64,000 nt of DNA from DASZTV01 sp035547515 (GCA_035547515.1 DASZUS010000027.1:186001-250000), one strand, 5' to 3'. Counted from the first letter of the stretch, positions 30,081 through 39,700 are shown. The notes: generated by a model from the sequence alone, not told the origin. Numbers and translations are program-made.

Positions 30081-31408
30081 TGCGCTCCTCCTGAGATGAC
30101 CGGACGCAGATCGGCCGGCGGCGGCAACCACTGGTCCGGGTTGGCATCGACCTGCTCACCCGAGCGGATGTCGCGGACCTGTCCCGGCCCGGATGCCTGC
30201 GGGAACCAGACGTAGGGGATCCCGCGGCGCTCGGCGTACTTGATCTGCTTGCCGTACTTGTCGGCAGCCGGGGCAACCTGTGTCGCGATGCCGCGGCGAC
30301 GCAAGCGCGCCGCCAACGCCATGCACTCCGTGCGCGACTCGTCGTCGGGCAGCGCGACCAGCACGCAGGTCGGCACCTTGCGGCTGATGTCGAGCAGGCC
30401 CTGGCCGAACAGGCGCCCGAGCATCCGCGTCACCCCGATCGACAGACCCACACCGGGATAGGTCACATCGCCGTCGGAAGCCAGCGCGTCATAGCGGCCG
30501 CCTGAGCTGATCGAGCCGAGGTGCTCGTGCCCGACGAGGACCGTCTCGTACACGGTCCCGGTGTAGTAGTCGAGACCGCGAGCCACGCTGAGGTCCGCGA
30601 CAAGCAGGCCGTCGGCTTGCTCGCGTCCCGCGTCGATCACCCGAGTCAGCTCATCCAGGCCTTCGTCGAGCAGCGGGTCCCTCGGGCCGAGCGCGCGTAC
30701 CCGGTCTGCGAACGAGCCGTCCGCGGAGGTGATCTCCGCCAGCGCAAGACACGCATCCGCCTGCGCGCTCGTGCAGCCGGCGGTCTCGGTCAGCAGCGCG
30801 TGGACCTTCGCCGCGCCGATCTTGGCGAGCTTGTCGACGGTACGCAGGACCGCCGGGTAGTCGGCGATGCCGAGGCCGCGGTAGAAGCCCTCGGGGATCT
30901 TGCGAGTGTTGACGTGCATCCGGATCGGCGGCAGCGGGAGCTTGCCGAGCGCCTCCGCCACGACCAGGGGCAGCTCGACTTCGTAGTGGAACGGCAGCGT
31001 GTCGCGGTCGATGACGTCGATGTCGGCCTGGAGGAACTCGCGGTAGCGGCCTTCCTGCGGTCGCTCGCCGCGCCACGCCTTCTGGATCTGGTAACGCCGG
31101 AACGGGAAGTCGAGCTTGCCGGCGTTCTCGAGCACGTAGCGGGCGAACGGCACGGTCAGGTCGAAGTGCAGCCCGATCCCGGCGTCGCCGTCATCCGCGT
31201 CGGCCTGCAGCCGGCGCAGCAGGTAGATCTCCTTGTCGGTCTCGCCTTTGCGCAGGAGCTGGTCGAGCGGCTCGATGGAGCGGGTCTCGATCGGTGCGAA
31301 CCCGTGTAGTTCGAAGGTCTCCCGCAGCGAGTCGACGACTTGCTGCTCGATCATCCGCTGCGCGGGCAGCCACTCGGGAAACCCCGACATCGGGGCGATC
31401 CTCGCCAT
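30077..31408 (-). CDS. hisS: Histidine--tRNA ligase
   Basis: Charges tRNA-His. The 443-aa class II enzyme shows motif 2 (RRYQIQKAWRGERPQEGRYREF), the histidine-binding signature GLDYYTGTVYE and motif 3 GLSIGVTRM, then an anticodon-binding C-terminal domain. hisS-aspS pairing is common in actinobacteria. Confidence 0.96.
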
Positions 31409-31411
31409 CGG

Positions 31412-32113
31412 TCACAGGCCTCGGGTAACCGGCGGCAGCGAGACGCCGGAGGCGGCGCGCTCCTGCGCGAGCTCCACCAGGAAGGGGTTGGTGGCTCGCT
31501 CGCGCCCGATCGTCGTCTCTGGTCCGTGGCCCGGGCGTACGACGAACTCGTCCGGCAGGCGCAGCGGGATCCTGCCGAGTGAGTCCAGGATCTCGGCGTA
31601 CGAGCCGCCTGGCATGTCGGTGCGCCCGATCGAGCCGGCGAAGAGCAGGTCACCCGAGAAGAAGTCGGTCCCCGAGGTGAAGGTCACCGATCCCTTGGTG
31701 TGACCCGGCGCCCAGTCGACGGTGAGGTCGAACCCTGCCAGCGTGAGGGTCTCGCCGTCGGTCAGCTCGCGGACGTCGCTGGGCTCGGTCCACTCGAGCC
31801 GGCCGAAAATCGGAGTGCCGGGTGGCACCCCGAGACCCGCAGTGGGGTCGGTCAGCATCCCTCGATCGGCGGGGTGGATCAGTGCCGGGATGTCCTTGGC
31901 TCCGCACACCGGCGCGACCGCCCAGGTGTGGTCGAGGTGACCGTGGGTGAGCAGCACTGCCACGGGCGCGAGCTTGTGCTCGACGAGGATCTCCTCGAGC
32001 CGGTCTTCGGAGTCGACGCCGGGATCGATCACCACGCACTGCTCGCCGCGATCGGGCGCGACAACCCAGCAGTTGGTCTCAAACGGACCGGCAGGGAAGC
32101 CGACGACGAGCAC
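31412..32113 (-). CDS. MBL-fold metallohydrolase (glyoxalase II-like)
   Basis: Predicted Zn-dependent hydrolase, possibly of the hydroxyacylglutathione-hydrolase-like group; the substrate is unknown. The 233-aa protein has the metal motif THGHLDH (near residue 57), a further His in APGHTKGS, Asp in FSGDLLF and His in RPGHGPET. GTG start with AAAGGA upstream. It lies next to hisS and rel-region genes, as in Streptomyces and mycobacteria. Confidence 0.85.
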   Translation of the reverse strand: MLVVGFPAGPFETNCWVVAPDRGEQCVVIDPGVDSEDRLEEILVEHKLAPVAVLLTHGHLDHTWAVAPVCGAKDIPALIHPADRGMLTDPTAGLGVPPGTPIFGRLEWTEPSDVRELTDGETLTLAGFDLTVDWAPGHTKGSVTFTSGTDFFSGDLLFAGSIGRTDMPGGSYAEILDSLGRIPLRLPDEFVVRPGHGPETTIGRERATNPFLVELAQERAASGVSLPPVTRGL

Positions 32114-32120
32114 GAAGGTC

Positions 32121-32140
32121 CTTTCAGGCGTCTTTCAGGC
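32121..32140. repeat. Phased 9-bp direct repeats in a divergent promoter region
   Basis: CTTTCAGGC occurs at 32121-32129 and again at 32132-32140, one helical turn apart (11-bp period), between the divergent MBL hydrolase and FKBP genes. Candidate -10 elements lie close by: AGCCTA at 32142-32147 (TAGGCT on the minus strand) and TAGACT at 32161-32166 (plus strand). Spacing and location suggest a binding site for a dimeric regulator, but none is identified. Confidence 0.35.
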
Positions 32141-32210
32141 CAGCCTAGTCGGCGACCTCTTAGACTCCCGTGTCGCTTCTCGTTGCACTGATTACGAGCC
32201 GGAGGATTAC

Positions 32211-32894
32211 GTGGCGACCAGCCGACGTCGTGAGCGCGAGCTTGCTCGGCGCAGATACGAACGCCGCCGACAGGCCGAGATCGAGCGTCGTGCGCAGGCC
32301 AAGCGCCGCAACACCATCATCGGGGCGGTCTCCGGCACCGCCATCGTGATCGCTGTGGTGTTGATCCTCACCTTCACCGTCTTCACCGGCGGGTCGCACA
32401 AGAAGGGCACCGCCGCCGGCAGCACCGTGTCACCGACCGCGTCGACCTCGGCGACGCCGGCGGCGCCGAAGACCTGCGCCACCATCAAGCCGGACCCGCC
32501 GACGAAGGGCTCGCCGGTCGTCCCGCAGGTCACCGGCCCGCTCACCGACAAGCTGGTCACGAAGGACATCAAGGTCGGTCACGGTCCGGCCGCCAAGAAG
32601 GGCGCGACCGTCAACGTCCTCTACACCGGAGTCTCCTGCGACACGGGCAAGGTCTTCGACGCGTCGTGGATGCACCCGCCGGTCAAGACCTTCCCGGTCT
32701 CGCCGCTGGGCTCGGCGAGCGTTATCCCGGGGTGGAACCAAGGCCTGATCGGGATCAAGGCCGGCGGCACCCGCGAGCTGATCATCCCCGGGGCGCTCGG
32801 GTACGGCGCGGCGGGTCAGCCCAGTGCCGGAATCGAGCCCAATGACACGCTGGTCTTCCTGGTCGAGGCCAAGTCCGTCAAGAACAAGGGGTAG
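32211..32894 (+). CDS. Membrane-anchored FKBP-type peptidyl-prolyl isomerase
   Basis: Prolyl isomerase predicted to fold exported proteins. The 227-aa product starts with an Arg/Glu-rich cytoplasmic coil (about 1-40), one transmembrane helix (about 43-64), a Thr/Ser/Pro linker, then an FKBP domain (VNVLYTGVSCDTGKVFDAS; VIPGWNQGLIGIKAGG; ELIIPGALGYG). GTG is chosen for GGAGG 5 nt upstream. The next gene, 4 nt on, encodes an unrelated prolyl isomerase. Confidence 0.88.
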   Translation: MATSRRRERELARRRYERRRQAEIERRAQAKRRNTIIGAVSGTAIVIAVVLILTFTVFTGGSHKKGTAAGSTVSPTASTSATPAAPKTCATIKPDPPTKGSPVVPQVTGPLTDKLVTKDIKVGHGPAAKKGATVNVLYTGVSCDTGKVFDASWMHPPVKTFPVSPLGSASVIPGWNQGLIGIKAGGTRELIIPGALGYGAAGQPSAGIEPNDTLVFLVEAKSVKNKG

Positions 32895-32898
32895 GACA

Positions 32899-33660
32899 TT
32901 GCGCACCCGTCGCGTCGCGGCACTTCTCATTCCGGTCGCGGCGGTGGTCGCAGGCTGTGGCAGCTCGAGCAGCGGTGGCTCGGCTGCGATCGACACCTCG
33001 CCAAGCGCCGCACAGGTCTCGCCGACGCCCAGCTCGACGGCCACGAACGCGAACGGCTGCACTCCGCCGCCTGCACTGCAGACGACACACCAGAGCTACT
33101 CGAGCGAGCCGGCGATGACGATCTCGCCGACGACGTACACCGCCACGATCGTCACCAACTGCGGCACGATCGTGATCGCGCTCGACGGCAAGCACGCTCC
33201 GCACACCGTCAACTCGTTCAACTTCCTCGCCGGCAAGGGCTTCTTCAACGACACGAAGTGCCACCGCCTGACCACCGAGGGCATCTACGTGCTGCAGTGC
33301 GGCGACCCGACCGGCACCGGCAGCGGAGGTCCCGGCTACACGTTCACCGACGAGTACCTGAACGACCCCGCCCTCGGCAAGCCACGCTCGATCGGCGGGC
33401 AGCGTGCGGTCACTTACCCCGCCGGGATCGTGGCGATGGCGAACAGCGGCCCGGACACCAACGGCAGCCAGTTCTTCCTCGTCTTCCGGAACTCCCCGCT
33501 CGCGCCGGCGTACACCCCGTTCGGCCGCATCACCTCGGGCCTCGACGTCGTCAAGCGCATCGCGGCGGCGGGCAGCACCCCGCCCGGGGACGGCGCTCCG
33601 AACCAGCCGGTCGTCATCGAGTCCTTCACGGTCTCGAAGGGCGCACCGGCCGGGAGCTAG
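32899..33660 (+). CDS. Cyclophilin-type peptidyl-prolyl isomerase lipoprotein
   Basis: Second extracytoplasmic prolyl isomerase, of cyclophilin fold. The 253-aa precursor has a lipoprotein signal ending in VVAGC (Cys at about residue 17), a Ser/Thr-rich linker and a cyclophilin domain (VNSFNFLAGKGFFNDTKCHR; NGSQFFLVF). The TTG start is inferred: it is the first start in frame after the FKBP stop, with AGGGG/AGGA nearby, and it yields a proper signal peptide. Co-transcribed with the FKBP gene. Confidence 0.88.
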   Translation: MRTRRVAALLIPVAAVVAGCGSSSSGGSAAIDTSPSAAQVSPTPSSTATNANGCTPPPALQTTHQSYSSEPAMTISPTTYTATIVTNCGTIVIALDGKHAPHTVNSFNFLAGKGFFNDTKCHRLTTEGIYVLQCGDPTGTGSGGPGYTFTDEYLNDPALGKPRSIGGQRAVTYPAGIVAMANSGPDTNGSQFFLVFRNSPLAPAYTPFGRITSGLDVVKRIAAAGSTPPGDGAPNQPVVIESFTVSKGAPAGS

Positions 33661-33678
33661 ACGCCGGGAGCTAGATGC
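33651..33678. repeat. 14-bp tandem duplication carrying both convergent stop codons
   Basis: CGGGAGCTAGACGC (33651-33664) is followed directly by CGGGAGCTAGATGC (33665-33678), one mismatch. The first copy holds the cyclophilin TAG; the second holds the rel TAG on the minus strand, since AGCTAG/CTAG reads as TAG both ways. A small duplication seems to have placed a fresh stop for one of the two genes. Confidence 0.6.
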
Positions 33679-36034
33679 CGGAGGTCACGCGGTAGGCGTC
33701 ATAGACGCCTTCGACGTTGCGTACCGCGCTGAGCAGGTGGCCGAGATGCTTCGGGTCACCCATCTCGAAGGTGAACTTCGACAGCGCCACGCGATCGCGT
33801 GAGGTCGTCACCGAGGCCGACAGGATGTTCACGTGGGCGTCTGAGAGCACCCGGGTGACGTCGGCCAGCAGACGGCTGCGATCGAGCGCCTCGACCTGGA
33901 TCGCCACAAGGAAGACCGAGCCTGCGGTGGGCGCCCATTCGACCTCGACGATCCGCTCCGGCTGAGCCGTCAGGTCCGCGGCGTTCGAGCAGTCGGTGCG
34001 GTGCACCGAGACGCCGTGCCCGCGGGTGACGAAGCCGAGGATCTCGTCGCCCGGCACCGGGGTGCAGCAGCGTGCAAGCTTGGCCCACACGTCGGACTCG
34101 TGCTTGACCAGGACGCCGGGGTCGCCGCCCGAGCGGTGCCGACGCGGCGCCCGCGTCGCGGTCTCGGTCTCGGCGATGTCCTCGACGGCGCCGTCGGGCC
34201 CGCCGAGTGCCTGCAGGAGACGGCTGACGACGTTCTGCGCCGAGACGTGGTTCTCGCCGACCGCGGCGTAGAGCGCGGAGATGTCGGCGTAGTGCATGTC
34301 CTTGGCGAGGGTGATCAGCGCTTCGCCGCCGAGCAGCCGCTGCAGCGGAAGGCCGGCCTTGCGCATCGCTCGGCTCAGCTGCTCCTTGCCGGCCTCGATC
34401 GCGTCCTCGCGGCGCTCCTTGGCGTACCACTGCCGGATCTTGTTGCGAGCCCGCGGCGACTTGACGAACGACAGCCAGTCTCGACTCGGGCCGGCGCTCT
34501 CCGACTTCGAGGTGAACACCTCGACGACGTCACCGATCTCCAGCGCCGACTCGAGCGGGACCAGGCGCCCGTTGACCCGCGCGCCGATGCAGCGGTGCCC
34601 GACATCGGTGTGGACGGCGTAAGCGAAGTCGACCGCCGTCGCGCCTGCGGGCAGGCTGATGACGTCGCCCTTCGGGGTAAAGACGAAGCACTCCTGCGCA
34701 TGCAGGTCGAAGCGCAGCGAGTCGAGGAACTCCCCGGGATCCTGCGTCTCACGCTGCCAGTCGACCAGCTGGCGCAGCCAGTTCATGTCGGTCTCGGGAC
34801 CGGTACGTGGCGCGGTCTTGGTCTCCTTGTACTTCCAGTGCGCGGTGATCCCGTACTCCGCGGTGCGGTGCATGTCGTGCGTGCGGATCTGGATCTCGAC
34901 TGCCTTGCCCTGCGGCCCGATCACCGTGGTGTGCAGCGACTGGTAGAGGTTGAACTTCGGCATCGCGATGTAGTCCTTGAACCGGCCGGGCACCGGGGAC
35001 CAGATCGTGTGAATGACGCCGAGCGCGGCGTAGCAGTCCCGCTCGGTCTCGACGGTGATCCGTACGCCGACGAGGTCGTAGATGTCGTCGAACTCGCGCC
35101 CTCCGGCGACCATCTTCTGGTAGATCGAGTAGTAGTGCTTGGGCCGGCCGGTGACGACCGCCTTGAGCTTCGCCGCCCGCAGCTCGGTCTGCACCCGCTC
35201 GCTGACGCCCGCAAGGTAGGTGTCCCGTGACGGCGCGCGCTCCGCGACCAGCCGCACGATCTCGTCGTACCGCTTGGGGTAGAGCGTGGCGAAGGAGAGA
35301 TCCTCGAGCTCCCACTTGATGGTGTTCATGCCGAGCCGGTGCGCCAGCGGCGCGTAGATCTCCAGGGTCTGCTTCGCCAGCCGCTGCTGCTTGTCCGGTG
35401 GCAGCCACATCAAGGTGCGCACGTTGTGGAGGCGGTCGGCGAGCTTGAGCACCAGGACCTTCGGGTCCCGGGCCATCGCGACAACCATCTTGCGAATCGT
35501 CTCGGCCTCGGCGGAGTCGCCATAGCGAACCTTGTCGAGCTTCGTGACGCCGTCGACCAGCCGCCCGACCTCGTCGCCGAAGTCCCGGATCACATCGGCC
35601 AGCGACAGCGTCGTGTCCTCGACGGTGTCGTGCAGCAACGCGGCACAGATCGTCGGTGCCTCCATCCCGATGTCCGCGACGATCTGCGCGACTGCGAGAG
35701 GGTGGGAGATGTAGGCGTCGCCACTGCGCCGCTGCTGGCCGCGGTGAGAGCGCTCTGCGACGTCGTACGCGCGCGCGACCATCCGGACGTCGGCCTTCGG
35801 ATGGTGGGATCGCAGCGTCTTCAGCAACGGCTCGAGCTCGGCCGGGGGCGCCGCCTTCGACCCACCGGACAGCCGCAGGCGGGCGCGCATCCGCGGCGTG
35901 GTCGCGGGCCCAGGGATCGAGCCGAAGCCGGTTGCCGGATCGGCCAGAGCAGCCGCGTCGACCGCGCGGACAGCGAGATCGTCCTCGACCTCGGGCACGA
36001 GCTCGTCCGCGATCGGGACGATCTCGCTCGACAT
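33671..36034 (-). CDS. rel: Bifunctional (p)ppGpp synthetase/hydrolase Rel
   Basis: Makes and degrades the stringent-response alarmone. The 787-aa protein has an HD hydrolase domain (LLHDTVEDT near residue 135), a synthetase domain (GRFKDYIAMPKFNLYQSLHT), TGS, a helical region with conserved Cys/His (CCTPVPGDEI), and a C-terminal ACT domain, so it is the long bifunctional form. ATG has GGGGAG upstream. A TAGACT -10-like hexamer lies at 36068-36073 on the minus strand. Follows apt, as in other actinobacteria. Confidence 0.97.
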   Translation of the reverse strand: MSSEIVPIADELVPEVEDDLAVRAVDAAALADPATGFGSIPGPATTPRMRARLRLSGGSKAAPPAELEPLLKTLRSHHPKADVRMVARAYDVAERSHRGQQRRSGDAYISHPLAVAQIVADIGMEAPTICAALLHDTVEDTTLSLADVIRDFGDEVGRLVDGVTKLDKVRYGDSAEAETIRKMVVAMARDPKVLVLKLADRLHNVRTLMWLPPDKQQRLAKQTLEIYAPLAHRLGMNTIKWELEDLSFATLYPKRYDEIVRLVAERAPSRDTYLAGVSERVQTELRAAKLKAVVTGRPKHYYSIYQKMVAGGREFDDIYDLVGVRITVETERDCYAALGVIHTIWSPVPGRFKDYIAMPKFNLYQSLHTTVIGPQGKAVEIQIRTHDMHRTAEYGITAHWKYKETKTAPRTGPETDMNWLRQLVDWQRETQDPGEFLDSLRFDLHAQECFVFTPKGDVISLPAGATAVDFAYAVHTDVGHRCIGARVNGRLVPLESALEIGDVVEVFTSKSESAGPSRDWLSFVKSPRARNKIRQWYAKERREDAIEAGKEQLSRAMRKAGLPLQRLLGGEALITLAKDMHYADISALYAAVGENHVSAQNVVSRLLQALGGPDGAVEDIAETETATRAPRRHRSGGDPGVLVKHESDVWAKLARCCTPVPGDEILGFVTRGHGVSVHRTDCSNAADLTAQPERIVEVEWAPTAGSVFLVAIQVEALDRSRLLADVTRVLSDAHVNILSASVTTSRDRVALSKFTFEMGDPKHLGHLLSAVRNVEGVYDAYRVTSGI

Positions 36035-36153
36035 TGCCGCCGCTCCCCTTCGCAGGCTCGTTGCTCAAGTCTAACGAGCACGAACCGTCAGACCCCGACA
36101 CCACCAGAACGGCGCCAGCCCCTGACAACTTCCCGCACGGCTGACCCGGGCCA

Positions 36154-36687
36154 CTAGTACGTCAGCAATGCCTGGATATCAAGGCCCTGCAGGCGCTGCC
36201 TGCCGCCGAGAGCGGTCAGCTCGAGCAGGACGCTGCAGCCGACCACTCTCGCACCGCTGCGGCGGACCAGGTCTGCAGCTGCCGCCACCGTCCCGCCCGT
36301 AGCAAGGACGTCGTCGACGAGCAGCACCCGCTCCCCTGCCGCGAACGCGTCGCGATGCACCTCGAGGACGGCCTCGCCGTACTCCAGCTGGTAGGCGGTC
36401 GAGTAGGTCGCGCTCGGCAGCTTGCCCGCCTTGCGGACCGGGACGAACCCGGCACCGAAGTGGTAGGCGACCGCCGCGGCCAGGATGAAGCCGCGCGCCT
36501 CGATTCCGGCGACCTTGTCGATCGTCCCGCGGCCGTGATGGCTGACGATCGCGTCGACCGCCCCGGCAAACGCGACGTGATCGGCCAGCAGCGGCGTGAT
36601 GTCCTTGAAGGTCACCCCCGGCTGCGGGTAGCCCTCGACGTCGCGCACCCTCGTGCGCATCAGCGCGTCGAGGTCGAGGGGGCTCAC
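36154..36687 (-). CDS. apt: Adenine phosphoribosyltransferase
   Basis: Salvages adenine to AMP using PRPP. The 177-aa protein has the PRPP-binding motif VLLVDDVLATGGT (near residue 122), KDITPLL and GIEARGFI. GTG overlaps the secF stop (GTGA). The secD-secF-apt-rel order is strongly conserved in actinobacteria. Confidence 0.95.
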   Translation of the reverse strand: MSPLDLDALMRTRVRDVEGYPQPGVTFKDITPLLADHVAFAGAVDAIVSHHGRGTIDKVAGIEARGFILAAAVAYHFGAGFVPVRKAGKLPSATYSTAYQLEYGEAVLEVHRDAFAAGERVLLVDDVLATGGTVAAAADLVRRSGARVVGCSVLLELTALGGRQRLQGLDIQALLTY

Positions 36688-37868
36688 CTGCGCTTGCGCG
36701 ACCTGTTGCCGCCACCGCGCGGGCGGCGCCTGCCGGCCGGGCGGGCGCCGGCGCGCGGCGGTGGCCCGGTACGCCGGGGCCGCGGCGCCTGACCCTCCGC
36801 TTCTGCCAGGTCCTCAGGCGTCAGCAGGTCTGCAGCGACATCCGCGGGAACCGGCCCCGCCGCAGTCGCGACGGCAGGCGCCGAGCTCTCGCGCTCGCGG
36901 CGAGTCGCGACGCGCTTGGCGAGCTGCTGGTAGGTCGGTTCGCGCTCCTTGAAGTCGCACAGCAGCGGCGAGGCGATGAAGATCGAGGAATAGGCACCCG
37001 AGGCCAGGCCGATGAACAGCGCGAACGACAGGTCCTTCAGCGATCCGGCGCCGAGGAACCCGGCGCCGATCACCAGCAGGCCGATCACCGGGAGCAGCGC
37101 GATCACGGAGGTGTTGATCGAGCGGACCAGGGTCTGGTTGACCGCAAGGTTCGTCGCCTGGCTGAACGTCATCCGGCTGCCGCCGGCGATGCTCGCGGTG
37201 TTCTCGCGCACCTTGTCGAAGACGACGACGGTGTCGTAGAGGGAATAACCGAGGATCGTCAGCAACGCGATTACGGTCGACGGGCTCACCTGAAGCCCCG
37301 ACAGCGAGTAGATCCCGGCCGTGATCACCAGGTCGTGGAGCAGCGCGATGATCGCGGCCAGCGCCATCTTCCACTCGAACCGGATCGACAGGTAGACGAT
37401 CACGACGAGCAAGAAGATGATCAGGCCCTCGATCGCCTTGTGGGTGATCTGGGTCCCCCAGCTCGACCCGACGGTCGTCGGGCTGATCTGATCGTCGCTG
37501 ATGCCGAGCTTGGCGCTCAGCGCGTCCTCGATCTTCACCACCTGGGTGTTGGTGAGGGTGACTGTCTGGACGTCGAACTGCTTCGCCGAACCGGTGCCGA
37601 CCGTCTCGGAGACCTCCGGGGTCACGCCGGTCGAGCTCACCGCGTCGGTCACGTCGGACAGCGAGTGCCCGTGCAGCGGGCCGAGGAACTGCGCGCCGCC
37701 CTTGAAGTCGATCGAGGGGTTGAGCCCCTGCACCGCGAGGCTGATGATGCCGACGAGGATGACGATGCCGGAGCCGATGTACCAGTAGAGCCGCTTCCCG
37801 ATGAAGTTGTACGAGACCTCACCGCGGTAGAGCTTGGTAGCCAGGGAGTCCGCGTCGTTGCGGGCCAT
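36684..37868 (-). CDS. secF: Protein translocase subunit SecF
   Basis: Membrane subunit that, with SecD, uses the proton motive force to help protein export. The 394-aa protein has the first helix (about 27-45), the extracytoplasmic domain, five further helices with the GYSLYDTVVVFDKVREN signature, and a long Arg/Pro-rich cytoplasmic tail (about residues 330-394). ATG overlaps the secD stop (ATGA). Confidence 0.96.
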   Translation of the reverse strand: MARNDADSLATKLYRGEVSYNFIGKRLYWYIGSGIVILVGIISLAVQGLNPSIDFKGGAQFLGPLHGHSLSDVTDAVSSTGVTPEVSETVGTGSAKQFDVQTVTLTNTQVVKIEDALSAKLGISDDQISPTTVGSSWGTQITHKAIEGLIIFLLVVIVYLSIRFEWKMALAAIIALLHDLVITAGIYSLSGLQVSPSTVIALLTILGYSLYDTVVVFDKVRENTASIAGGSRMTFSQATNLAVNQTLVRSINTSVIALLPVIGLLVIGAGFLGAGSLKDLSFALFIGLASGAYSSIFIASPLLCDFKEREPTYQQLAKRVATRRERESSAPAVATAAGPVPADVAADLLTPEDLAEAEGQAPRPRRTGPPPRAGARPAGRRRPRGGGNRSRKRR

Positions 37869-39700
37869 CAGTTCTCCTTCCCGCGGGTACGCCGACTCGA
37901 CTCGTCCGCCTCGTCACGCGTCACACCCGCTCGGGCGCGCCCGATGCCGGTCCATCCCTTGCCGGAGTCGAACGCGGGACGGCGGCCGAGGATCTGCAGC
38001 AACGGGCGGGTGAAGAAGAACACGATCAGCAAGTCGGACAAGGTGGACAGCCCGAGGGTGAACGCGAAGCCGCGGACGTCGCCGATCGACACGATGTAGA
38101 GGATGAGCGCGGCGAGCAGTGACACCGTGTCCGCGGACAGGATCGTGCGCCGCGCCCGCGGCCAGGCGCGATCGACCGCGCTGCGCAGCCGACGGCCTTC
38201 TCGCACCTCGTCACGCAACCGTTCGAAGTAGACGACGAAGGAGTCGGCGGTGATGCCGACCGCGACGATAAAGCCGGCGATGCCGGGCAGCGAGAGGGTG
38301 TAGCCGACCGAGGAGTGGCCGAGCAGCGTCGTCACGGCGTAGAGGATCAGGCCGGACACCGCGAGGCTGCCGATGGTCACGATGCCCAGCGCCCGGTAGT
38401 AGACCAGCGAGAACAGGATGACCAGGGCGAGCCCGATCGCACCGGCGATCAGGCCGCCGTGCAGCTGGTTCGACCCGAGCGTCGCCGAGACGGTCTCGAC
38501 GTCGGACTGGCTGAACTTCAGCGGCAGCGAACCGTACTTCAGCACGTCGGCGAGGTCGGTCGCCTGGCTCTGGCTGAAGTTGCCGGTGATCTGGGCGATC
38601 CCGCCCGGGATGCCGTCGGTCTCGCTGTCAGGCGCCGACTGCACCACCCCGTCCAGGGTGATGGCGATCGCGTTGCAGCCCTTCGGCGGCGCGCAGCCGC
38701 TGGCGAACCCATTGTCGGCGCTGCCGGTCGCCTCGTAGGCCTTCTTCGTCAGCGCCAGCCATGCGCTCGAGCCGCTGCCGCTGAAGGACAGGTTGACCTG
38801 CCAGTCGACGCCCTGGGTGCTCAAGCCCGCCGAGGCGGACTTGACCTGCGTGCCCTCGATCGTCGCCGGCGCCAGGAGGTACTTCAGGCCGGCGGTCGTT
38901 GGCGGGTCGCACGCGATGATGTAGTCGCTTGCGATGTCGTTGCCGTTGGTCGGGTTGGGGTGCTTCGAGCAGTCCCAGGTGCTGAACGCCTTCTCGAATG
39001 CTGTCGTGAGCGTCGGCGACTCGCTGTTGGGCAGCGGCTGGTCGCTGGTCTGGTCCGCGACGCTCGTGCCGGTCGGCGACGGCGACACCGAAGGGCTTGC
39101 CGTTGTCGTCGGCGACGGCGTGACGCTCGGAGTAGCTGATGGCGTGGGCGTCGTACTCGCCTTGGGCTTCGCGAGCAACGCCGCGCTCAACGCGTCGCCG
39201 TGCGACTTCTTGCCCGACGTGGATCCCTTGCCTTTGCCGCCCGCCTTGGCCGTCGCGCTCGTCGAGACCGCGGGCGAGGGCGACACGCTGGGCGTCGTGG
39301 ATGCGGCAGGGGTGGGCGCGTAGTTGCCGACCGCGAGGACCTGGCGGAAGCGCAGCAAAGCGGTCTGACCGACGGTGGCGACCACCTGGTTACGCCCCTT
39401 GCCGGGGACCGAGATGATGATGTGGTTGTTGCCCTGCGTAGTGACATCCGCACCGCCGACACCGAGGCCGTTGACCCGGTCACGGATGATGTTGACCGCC
39501 TGGTCCAGCTGGCTCTTGGTGATGCTGCTGCTGCCCTGCAGCGGCTCCGCGGTGAGCGTGACCTGGGTGCCGCCGCGCAGGTCGAGACCGAGCGCCGGCG
39601 TGGCCGACTTGCCGAGGAACACTCCGAGATAGAGCGCGACGATCAGCAACGCCATCGCGGCCAGCGAGCGGCCGGGACGAGCCTTGGTGGCCTGTGCCAC
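37868..39700 (-). CDS. secD: Protein translocase subunit SecD
   Basis: Partner of SecF in export. The 610-aa protein has an N-terminal helix (about 14-31) and GLDLRGGTQVTL, a large extracytoplasmic P1 domain, and the C-terminal membrane domain with the conserved GITADSFVVYFERLRDE motif. An insertion of about 100 Ser/Thr/Pro/Ala-rich residues (about 128-228) splits the first extracytoplasmic domain; such low-complexity inserts occur in other actinobacterial SecD proteins. GTG start. Confidence 0.96.
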   Translation of the reverse strand: MAQATKARPGRSLAAMALLIVALYLGVFLGKSATPALGLDLRGGTQVTLTAEPLQGSSSITKSQLDQAVNIIRDRVNGLGVGGADVTTQGNNHIIISVPGKGRNQVVATVGQTALLRFRQVLAVGNYAPTPAASTTPSVSPSPAVSTSATAKAGGKGKGSTSGKKSHGDALSAALLAKPKASTTPTPSATPSVTPSPTTTASPSVSPSPTGTSVADQTSDQPLPNSESPTLTTAFEKAFSTWDCSKHPNPTNGNDIASDYIIACDPPTTAGLKYLLAPATIEGTQVKSASAGLSTQGVDWQVNLSFSGSGSSAWLALTKKAYEATGSADNGFASGCAPPKGCNAIAITLDGVVQSAPDSETDGIPGGIAQITGNFSQSQATDLADVLKYGSLPLKFSQSDVETVSATLGSNQLHGGLIAGAIGLALVILFSLVYYRALGIVTIGSLAVSGLILYAVTTLLGHSSVGYTLSLPGIAGFIVAVGITADSFVVYFERLRDEVREGRRLRSAVDRAWPRARRTILSADTVSLLAALILYIVSIGDVRGFAFTLGLSTLSDLLIVFFFTRPLLQILGRRPAFDSGKGWTGIGRARAGVTRDEADESSRRTRGKEN

